A stretch of 5,684 nucleotides of DNA from Anaerolineales bacterium (GTDB lineage: Bacteria > Chloroflexota > Anaerolineae > Anaerolineales > UBA6663), in the NCBI GenBank assembly GCA_016789165.1, contig JAEURL010000210.1:1-5684 (forward strand), in the 5' to 3' direction. Positions 1-5,010 of the stretch are shown here, piece by piece (the first letter of the stretch is position 1; each line of letters begins with the position of its first letter). The notes beneath the pieces were generated by a model. That model ran no database searches and was not told the DNA's origin. It saw nothing but the letters and a program-made list of their open reading frames with translations. Both the position numbers and the translations under genes were made by a program.

Positions 1-99
1 ATGGAACTGTTTGAGTACGCGCGCTGGTGGCGGGCGCAGGGCCGGCCGGACCTGGCGGCGCAGGCCGACGCCCTGCGCGCCGCGCTCGCGGCGCGCTAG
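1..99 (+). CDS. C-terminal end of an unidentified protein (5' truncated by window edge)
   Basis: An open frame runs from the first base of the window to a TAG stop at 97-99, giving 32 residues. The ATG at position 1 may be an internal methionine, since the frame is open to the edge and nothing upstream is visible. The tail is rich in Ala, Arg and Trp (contains FEYARWWRAQGRPDLAAQAD) and looks helical. The pattern of an aromatic/Arg helix, then GRPDLAAQA, then an Ala/Leu/Arg helix resembles the last repeat of a TPR-like protein, but this is too short to assign a family. GC-rich third positions match the genes downstream. It is followed by a 135-nt gap with a promoter-like sequence, so it probably belongs to a different transcription unit from the sugar genes. 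Function unknown. Confidence 0.5.
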   Translation: MELFEYARWWRAQGRPDLAAQADALRAALAAR

Positions 100-157
100 G
101 AACAAAGTCCCGGATAACTTTGGCCGGCCCGGAGCGGTGCCTAGTCCTATGGTCCGG

Positions 158-186
158 TTGGCACTCGCTGACGCGGATGCTATTGT
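158..186 (+). promoter_or_regulatory. Candidate sigma-70-type promoter with extended -10
   Basis: TTGGCA at 158-163 matches the -35 consensus at 5 of 6 positions. A 17-nt spacer separates it from TATTGT at 181-186, which matches the -10 consensus at 4 of 6. A TG at 178-179, one base before the -10, adds an extended -10 element. Transcription would begin near 192-194, leaving a leader of about 42 nt before the ATG at 235. It is the only such pair I noticed in the gap before the five-gene run. Not verified experimentally; a chance match is possible, though less likely in DNA this GC-rich. Confidence 0.45.
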
Positions 187-224
187 GGTGAAGCTGGTTC
201 CAGGCAACCAGACCATTAAGAAGT

Positions 225-228
225 GAGG
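225..228 (+). promoter_or_regulatory. Ribosome binding site deciding the start of the dehydrogenase
   Basis: GAGG sits 6 nt before the ATG at 235. A competing in-frame GTG at 223 overlaps this element and has no comparable Shine-Dalgarno sequence in front of it. The four residues it would add (MRRS) are not part of the expected Rossmann N terminus, so the ATG at 235 is preferred. Confidence 0.6.
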
Positions 229-234
229 CGCAGT

Positions 235-1248
235 ATGGCAGGCATCAAAGTCGGCGTTATCGGCGTGGGGCGGATGGGGCAGCGGCATTGCCGCGTCTAC
301 GCCAACCTGCGCGGCGCACAGCTCATGGGCGTGACCGACGCGAACCCGGAGCTGGGGCGCAAGGTGGCCCAGCAGTACGACGTGCCGTATTTCGCCAAGC
401 TGGAGGACCTCTTGGCCAAGGTGGACGCCGTCAGCTTGGTGACGCCCACCCCCTTCCATGCGGACCTGGCCCGGCGCTGCCTGGACTATGGCGTGCACGT
501 GCTGGTGGAGAAGCCGATCGCGGCCACGCTGGCCGAGGCCGAGGCCCTCACGGCCGCCGCCGAGGCGAGCGGCAAGGTGGTGATGGTCGGCCACATCGAG
601 CGCTTCAACGCCGCCTACATGGAATTGAAGAACGTGCTGGAGACGCTCACCCCGCTGGCCGTCAACTTCCGCCGGCTGAGCGCCTTCGCCGGCAGCAACA
701 CCGACGTGGACGTGGTGCTGGACCTGATGATCCATGACACCAACCTGGTGCTGGACCTGGTCGGCGCTGAGCCGATCCGCGTGGACGCCTACGGCCTGAA
801 CGTGGCCAGCAGCACCATCGACCACGCCACGGTCAACCTCGGCTTTGCCGCCGGCCCGCTGGTGAACCTGACCGCCTCGCGCGTCACCGAGCACAAGGTG
901 CGCCGGATCGACGTGACCGCGCGCGAGGCCTATGTGGAGTGCGACCTGCTGGAGAAGAGCATCTACGTGTACCGCGCCACCGTCGGCGAGTACCTGCCCC
1001 ACAACCACCGCGGCGTGAAGTACCGCCAGGAGAGCGTGGTGGAGCGCATCCAGGTGCCGATCTTCGAGCCGATGTTCCTGGAGCTGCAGCATTTTATTGA
1101 GTGTGTGACCGAGGGCAAGCCGCCGCTGGTAAGCGCGCGCGACGGCCTGCGGGCGATGGCCTTGGCCGATCAGATCAGCCGGCAGATTCGGGCTGACCTG
1201 GTGCGGATCGGGCCGGCGCTGGCCGTGCCCGCCCCGGCCGCCGCCTGA
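235..1248 (+). CDS. Gfo/Idh/MocA-family sugar-nucleotide dehydrogenase (UDP-HexNAc 3-dehydrogenase-like)
   Basis: Cytosolic NAD(P)-dependent oxidoreductase of 337 residues, the usual length for the family. The N terminus is a Rossmann fold with GVGRMG at residues 10-15. TPTPFH lies near residues 70-75 and the catalytic-lysine motif EKP is at 92-94. The C-terminal substrate domain carries GHIERFN (119-125) and the D-x3-H motif (D163, H167) followed by DTN. In the family the EKP lysine and this histidine region serve catalysis. The HIERFN segment and overall length resemble enzymes that oxidise C3 of UDP-GlcNAc or UDP-GlcNAcA (GnnA or WlbA/WbpB type), which make a 3-keto sugar that an aminotransferase then uses. 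The exact substrate is inferred, not shown. The tail is Ala/Pro-rich. It is first in a run of five co-directional genes, with 14 nt to the glycosyltransferase. Family call very secure; substrate uncertain, and inositol or other sugar dehydrogenases are alternatives. Confidence 0.9.
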   Translation: MAGIKVGVIGVGRMGQRHCRVYANLRGAQLMGVTDANPELGRKVAQQYDVPYFAKLEDLLAKVDAVSLVTPTPFHADLARRCLDYGVHVLVEKPIAATLAEAEALTAAAEASGKVVMVGHIERFNAAYMELKNVLETLTPLAVNFRRLSAFAGSNTDVDVVLDLMIHDTNLVLDLVGAEPIRVDAYGLNVASSTIDHATVNLGFAAGPLVNLTASRVTEHKVRRIDVTAREAYVECDLLEKSIYVYRATVGEYLPHNHRGVKYRQESVVERIQVPIFEPMFLELQHFIECVTEGKPPLVSARDGLRAMALADQISRQIRADLVRIGPALAVPAPAAA

Positions 1249-1262
1249 GGCGGGAGACCGAC

Positions 1263-2054
1263 ATGGATTTATCGATCGTTGTGCCGTGCTGCAATGAGGC
1301 CGAGAATGTGCCCAAGCTGGCGGCTGAGCTGATGCCGGTGGCCGCGGCCCTGGCCCGCACGCAGTCGGTGGAGGTCGTCTTCGTGGATGACGGCAGCACC
1401 GACGGCACCTTGGCCGCGCTGCAGGCCGCCTTCGGCGCCGGGCGGACGCCGGCCGGCGTGAGCGTGCGCTTCGAGCAGCACCCGGTCAACCGCGGGCTGG
1501 GCGCGGCCATGCGCACCGGCTTCGCGGCCGCCGCCGGGGCGGTGGTGGCCTCCACCGACGCCGACGGCACCTACAAATTCGAGACCCTGCCGGCCCTGCT
1601 GGCTTGCCTGACCCCCGAGGTGGACATTGTCACCGCCTCGCCGTATCATCCGGCCGGCGGGGTGAAGGACGTGCCCGAATACCGGCTGGTGCTCAGCCAG
1701 GGGGCCTCGTTCCTGTACCGCCTGCTGGTGGAATGGCGCCTGCACACCTGGACCTGCTTGTACCGCGCCTACCGCCGCGAGGTGCTGCAGACCATCCAGT
1801 TCGCTTCGACCGGCTTCCTGGCCGGCACCGAGCTGCTGGTGAAGGCGCTGCTGGCCGGCTACCGGGTGGCCGAGTACCCGGCCGTCCTGCATTCGCGGGT
1901 GGCCGGCCAATCCAAGGCCAAGGTGGCGCGCATCATCAGCGCCCACCTGGGCTTTCAGTGGCAGGTGATTCTGCACCGTCTTAAGCTCAAGCCGATGGCG
2001 GGTATCAATCGGGGAAGTGGAGATCGAGCATGGAAGCCGCTAAGCCAGCCGTGA
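1263..2054 (+). CDS. Family 2 glycosyltransferase, DPM1-type (polyprenyl-phosphate sugar transferase-like)
   Basis: A 263-residue GT-A fold transferase. It opens with LSIVVPCCNEAENV (3-16), where this family usually has a VP.YNE motif. VDDGSTDGT (41-49) follows for nucleotide binding, then NRGLGAAMRTGF (76-87), and the metal-binding DAD at 99-101 within TDADGTY. A later GFLAGTELLVKAL segment (184-196) corresponds to the acceptor-side region of dolichol-phosphate mannosyltransferase-like enzymes. There is no C-terminal transmembrane pair, unlike ArnC or GtrB, so it resembles soluble or peripheral DPM1-type enzymes. Those transfer a sugar from a nucleotide donor to polyprenyl phosphate at the inner face of the membrane. 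The start has GGGAG at 1252-1256, 6 nt upstream. The 3' end overlaps the next gene by 25 nt, implying translational coupling. Donor sugar and acceptor lipid are not determinable here; direct transfer to a glycan is the alternative. Confidence 0.88.
   Translation: MDLSIVVPCCNEAENVPKLAAELMPVAAALARTQSVEVVFVDDGSTDGTLAALQAAFGAGRTPAGVSVRFEQHPVNRGLGAAMRTGFAAAAGAVVASTDADGTYKFETLPALLACLTPEVDIVTASPYHPAGGVKDVPEYRLVLSQGASFLYRLLVEWRLHTWTCLYRAYRREVLQTIQFASTGFLAGTELLVKALLAGYRVAEYPAVLHSRVAGQSKAKVARIISAHLGFQWQVILHRLKLKPMAGINRGSGDRAWKPLSQP
2019..2022 (+). promoter_or_regulatory. Ribosome binding site supporting the upstream start of the small transporter
   Basis: GGAG lies 7 nt before the ATG at 2030, inside the glycosyltransferase coding region. 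A second in-frame ATG at 2075 has only a distant GGGAG (2057-2061, 13 nt away), so the upstream start is preferred. However, local sequence turns AT-rich just before 2075, which leaves that start possible. Confidence 0.5.
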
Positions 2055-2449
2055 TCGGGAGTAAATCGAAAAAGATGAATATCGCCATCGTCTATATTCT
2101 GATTGCCGTGGTCGGCAGCGCCGCCGGCCAGCTGCTGCTCAAGAAGGGCATGTCCACGATGGGCCCGCTGACCATCTCGCTGGACCAGATCTTCGGCATC
2201 CTGTGGCGCATCGGCACCAACCCGTACGTCGTCATCGGCCTGACCATCTACGTCTGCGGCACAGTCTTCTGGCTGGCCGCCCTCTCGCGCGTGGACCTGA
2301 GCTTTGCGTACCCCTTCGCCAGCCTGAGCTACATCGCCATGATCATCGGCGGCTGGCTGCTGTTCAGCGAAAAAGTGGACCTCTGGCGTATCGGCGGCTC
2401 GCTGATTATCATGCTGGGCGTCATCCTCATCTCGCAGAGCGGCAAGTAG
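2030..2449 (+). CDS. Small four-helix EamA/SMR-superfamily transporter, ArnE-like
   Basis: A 139-residue integral membrane protein with four predicted helices at about 17-38, 64-84, 89-112 and 118-136. A basic, polar N terminus (SKSKK, 11-15) is expected to stay cytoplasmic. The first helix ends AAGQLLLKKGM. The GQ and following lysines resemble the ArnE/ArnF half-flippases for undecaprenyl-phosphate-aminoarabinose, and the glutamate of EmrE-type drug exporters is absent from this helix. The third helix holds SFAYPFASLSYI and ends in a GGWLLFSEK turn, the EamA signature. Such proteins act as dimers. Overlap with the DPM1-type transferase suggests it moves the lipid-linked sugar made by that enzyme to the outer face; this is inference from context. 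If translation begins at 2075 the protein is 124 residues and still has all four helices. A generic small-molecule exporter is the alternative. Confidence 0.85.
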   Translation: MEAAKPAVIGSKSKKMNIAIVYILIAVVGSAAGQLLLKKGMSTMGPLTISLDQIFGILWRIGTNPYVVIGLTIYVCGTVFWLAALSRVDLSFAYPFASLSYIAMIIGGWLLFSEKVDLWRIGGSLIIMLGVILISQSGK

Positions 2450-2464
2450 CGCCGCGGTTCGGCC

Positions 2465-3586
2465 ATGAAAATCGTCTCCATCGTCGGGGCGCGCCCGGAG
2501 TTCGTCCAGGGCGCGCCGGTCAGCCGCGCCCTGCGCGAGCGCGGGCACCACGAAGTCCTCGTCCATACCGGCCAGCACTACGATTACAAGATGTCCCAGA
2601 CGTTCTTTGACGAGCTGGGCATCCCGGCCCCGGACCACAACCTGGAGGTCGGCTCCGGCGCGCAGGGCCGCCAGACGGGCGAGATGCTGGGCCGGCTGGA
2701 GGCGGTGCTGCTTCAGGAGCGCCCGGACGCCGTGATCGTCCGCGGCGACACCAACTCCACCGTGGCCGGCGCCCTGGCGGCCGCCAAGCTGCACCTGCCT
2801 ATCGCGCACGTGGAGGCCGGCGAACGCAGCTTTGACCGGCACATGCCGGAAGAGATCAACCGCGTCATCACCGACTCGATCTCCGACCTGTTCTTCTGCG
2901 TCAGCCAGACCGCGGTGCGCCAGCTGGCGGCCGAGGGCATCGGCGAGGGCGTCTTCTGGACCGGCGACGTGATGCTGGACGCCAACCTGCACAACCGTCC
3001 CATCGCCCGCCGGCACTCGGACATCTTGGCGCGCCTGGGCCTGACGGCGCAGGGCTACGCCCTGGCCACCGTCCACCGCGCCGCCAACACCGACGACCCG
3101 GCCCGGCTGGCCAACATCGTGGCCGCCCTGAACCGCGCGCCGGAGCCCGTGATCTTCCCTGTCCATCCGCGCACCCGCCAGGCGCTGGGCCGGCTGGGCG
3201 CGGCCTTCGCCGAGCACGTCCGCCTGATTGAGCCGGTGGGCTACTTTGACATGATGGTGCTGGAGGAGCACGCCCGCCTGATCGCCACCGATTCCGGCGG
3301 CGTCCAGCGCGAGGCCTATTTCTTCGGCGTGCCCTGCCTGACCCTGCGCGACGAGACCGAGTGGACCGAGACCGTGACGGCCGGCTGGAACGTGCTGGCC
3401 GGCAACGACCCCGCGCACATCGCGGCGCTGTGGATCAGCCATCGGCCGCCGGCCGAGCGCCCGCCCATCTTCGGCGATGGCACCGCCGCCCAGCAGATCG
3501 TCCGCCACCTGGAGGCCGCGCAGCCCCTGGCCTTCGGGCGCACCCGCCGGCGCTCCGCTTTGGCGGCCGGCGGCGGCGCGGCCTGA
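2465..3586 (+). CDS. wecB: Non-hydrolysing UDP-GlcNAc 2-epimerase-family enzyme (WecB/WbpI-like)
   Basis: Cytosolic sugar-nucleotide epimerase of 373 residues, normal for the family, with the GT-B-like two-domain fold. The N-terminal GARPEF (8-13) matches the GTRPE/GARPQF signature. Residues aligning with the E. coli WecB catalytic set are present: D95 in RGDTN, E117 in HVEAG, E130 in MPEEINR and H204 in VHR. The UDP-binding half shows VHPRTRQAL (233-241), the TDSGGVQREA run (275-284) and GDGTAAQQI (337-345). The GARPxF start and SFDRHMPEEINR pattern look closer to WbpI-type epimerases of UDP-diacetamido-uronic acids than to classical WecB, so the substrate could be UDP-GlcNAc or a 3-amino/uronic derivative. 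Odd residues are Q15 (Lys in E. coli), E120 (usually Leu) and A207 (usually Glu). The 15-nt gap upstream shows no clear Shine-Dalgarno, suggesting coupled translation. An Arg/Ala/Gly-rich tail (359-373) extends past the fold. The symbol marks the family, not a proven substrate. Confidence 0.9.
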   Translation: MKIVSIVGARPEFVQGAPVSRALRERGHHEVLVHTGQHYDYKMSQTFFDELGIPAPDHNLEVGSGAQGRQTGEMLGRLEAVLLQERPDAVIVRGDTNSTVAGALAAAKLHLPIAHVEAGERSFDRHMPEEINRVITDSISDLFFCVSQTAVRQLAAEGIGEGVFWTGDVMLDANLHNRPIARRHSDILARLGLTAQGYALATVHRAANTDDPARLANIVAALNRAPEPVIFPVHPRTRQALGRLGAAFAEHVRLIEPVGYFDMMVLEEHARLIATDSGGVQREAYFFGVPCLTLRDETEWTETVTAGWNVLAGNDPAHIAALWISHRPPAERPPIFGDGTAAQQIVRHLEAAQPLAFGRTRRRSALAAGGGAA

Positions 3587-3610
3587 CGTGCCCCGCGAGG
3601 AGAGATAGTC

Positions 3611-4921
3611 ATGCGAGTCGGCATCATTGGCGGCGGGATCATGGGGATCTCGCTCGGTTACCTGCTCACCCAGCGCGGCGCGCAGGTGGAAATCTTCGAG
3701 GCCTCGCCGGTGCTGGGCGGCCTGGCCGGCCCGCTCACCCTGCCAGACGGCGTGGCCGTGGACCGTTTCTACCACGCCATCCTCTCCAGCGACGCCAGCC
3801 TGATGCAGCTCTGCCGCGAACTGGGGATCGCGGATCAGCTGCGCTTCCGCGAGACGCGCACCGGCTTCTTTCACGCGGGCGGCCTGTACTCCATGAACAA
3901 CCTGGTGGAGTTCCTGACCTTCAAGCCGCTCGGGCCGCTTGACCGCTTCCGGCTGGGGCTGACCGTGCTCTACGCCCAGTTGTGGAACGACTGGCGCCAG
4001 CTGGAAGGCGTGCCCGTGGAGCAGTGGCTGATCCGGGCCAGCGGCCGGCGCACGTACGACGCCATCTGGGGCCAGATGCTCAAGGCCAAGTTCGACGGCG
4101 CCTTCGCCGACATCCCGGCCACCTGGATGTGGTCGCGCCTGGTGCGCACCAAGTCCACGCGCCAGGGCGTCAACCAGAAAGAAATGTCCGGCCACCTGAT
4201 CGGCGGCTATGCCACCCTGCTGGCGGCTATGGCCGCGCGCATTCAGGCCGCCGGCGGCCAGATCCACCTGCGCACCCCGGTTCAGGAGATCGTGGTGGAG
4301 CAGGGCCGGGCGCGCGGCGTCCGGCTGGGCGGCGAGGTGCGCGCCTTTGACGCCGTGGCCGCCACGGTCCAATCCCCGCTCTTCCAGCGCCTGATCCCGG
4401 GCGCGGACCAGGCCTACCGGGACTACCTCGGCCAGACCGAGTACCTGGGCGTGGTCTGCCCGCTGCTGGTGCTGGACCGGCCGCTGACCGGCTTCTGGAC
4501 CCTCAACATCACCGACCTGCGCGTGCCCTTCACGGGCGTGATCGAGACCACCAGCTACATCGACCCGCAGTACGTGGGCGGCCACCACCTGGTGTACGTG
4601 CCCAAGTACACGGCGCCGGGCAGCGCCTGGCTGGACAAATCCGACGACGAGATCAAGGCCATCTGGCTGCAGAACCTGAAGCTGATGTTCCCGGATTTCG
4701 ACGAGCGGCGCGTGCGCCACTTCCTGGTGCACCGCGAGCGCTACGTGGAGCCGCTCCATCGCCTGAACTCCACCCACCTGATCCCGGACATCCGCACGCC
4801 GGTGGCCGGCCTGTACCTGGCCACGACCGCCCAGATCTATCCGGCCCTCACCAACGGCGAATCAGTGACCCGGCACGCCCGCCAGACCATGGACCTGATC
4901 CTGGCCGGCCAGCCGGCCTGA
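3611..4921 (+). CDS. FAD-dependent oxidoreductase, amine-oxidase/protoporphyrinogen-oxidase-like fold
   Basis: A 436-residue flavoprotein. The N terminus is a dinucleotide-binding Rossmann motif: VGIIGGGIMG with glycines at 7, 9 and 12, followed by the ribose-binding acid E30 in IFEAS and the GGLAG turn (36-40), as in HemY/PPOX, phytoene desaturase and UDP-galactopyranose mutase-like enzymes. A second FAD segment is expected near the C terminus; here LYLATTAQIYPALTNGES (401-418) is in that position but lacks the usual LAGD/N-type glycine pattern. The middle (about 100-190) is rich in Trp and aromatic residues and is probably the substrate cap. No signal peptide or clear membrane helix is visible. 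The start is supported by GAGGAGA at 3597-3603, 7 nt upstream. As last gene of the sugar operon it probably acts on the nucleotide sugar, the lipid carrier or a glycan; its substrate is unknown. Homologues called PPOX-like by name need not make heme. Confidence 0.82.
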   Translation: MRVGIIGGGIMGISLGYLLTQRGAQVEIFEASPVLGGLAGPLTLPDGVAVDRFYHAILSSDASLMQLCRELGIADQLRFRETRTGFFHAGGLYSMNNLVEFLTFKPLGPLDRFRLGLTVLYAQLWNDWRQLEGVPVEQWLIRASGRRTYDAIWGQMLKAKFDGAFADIPATWMWSRLVRTKSTRQGVNQKEMSGHLIGGYATLLAAMAARIQAAGGQIHLRTPVQEIVVEQGRARGVRLGGEVRAFDAVAATVQSPLFQRLIPGADQAYRDYLGQTEYLGVVCPLLVLDRPLTGFWTLNITDLRVPFTGVIETTSYIDPQYVGGHHLVYVPKYTAPGSAWLDKSDDEIKAIWLQNLKLMFPDFDERRVRHFLVHRERYVEPLHRLNSTHLIPDIRTPVAGLYLATTAQIYPALTNGESVTRHARQTMDLILAGQPA

Positions 4922-4947
4922 CCTTTGCCAGGGGACACCGCCGCCTT

Positions 4948-5000
4948 CGGCCGGCCCGCCGCTTGCCCCCGCCGGGGGCCTCGGGGGCCGGCCGCTTTTT
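4948..5000 (+). terminator. Strong rho-independent terminator after the five-gene operon
   Basis: A perfect 10-bp stem, CGGCCGGCCC (4948-4957) with GGGCCGGCCG (4985-4994), encloses a second hairpin, GCCCCC (4965-4970) with GGGGGC (4974-4979) over a 3-nt loop. After one C, five T residues run from 4996 to 5000. It lies 26 nt after the oxidoreductase stop. A GC stem followed by a T run is the classic intrinsic terminator layout, although the T run is short. Because both arms contain the self-complementary GGCCGGCC, alternative foldings are possible. Confidence 0.75.
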
Positions 5001-5004
5001 AGGA
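5001..5004 (+). promoter_or_regulatory. Ribosome binding site abutting the terminator T run
   Basis: AGGA begins at the base after the T5 run and is 6 nt from the ATG at 5011. It fixes the start of the membrane protein. Its position leaves no space for a promoter between terminator and gene, so the hairpin must be part of any transcript that carries this ribosome binding site. Confidence 0.55.
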
Positions 5005-5010
5005 CATGCT

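Noticed and set aside
103..122. Inverted repeat CAAAGT / ACTTTG with an 8-nt loop just after the first stop codon
   Set aside because: The stem is only 6 bp and AT-rich, with no T run after it. It is too weak to call a terminator and there is no second copy to suggest an operator.
11..226. 71-residue + strand frame across the left gap
   Set aside because: It overlaps the upstream gene's tail in another frame, has an Arg-rich artefact-like composition and no ribosome binding site, and spans the promoter candidate.
1175..1976. Overlapping - strand frames opposite the glycosyltransferase
   Set aside because: Shadows of GC-biased coding sequence; the + strand frame has clear GT2 motifs.
1955..4777. 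940-codon open frame on the - strand
   Set aside because: It lies exactly opposite three well-supported + strand genes in codon register and is open because TTA, CTA and TCA codons are absent. Its product is His/Gln/Ala/Gly-rich low-complexity sequence with no recognisable motif.
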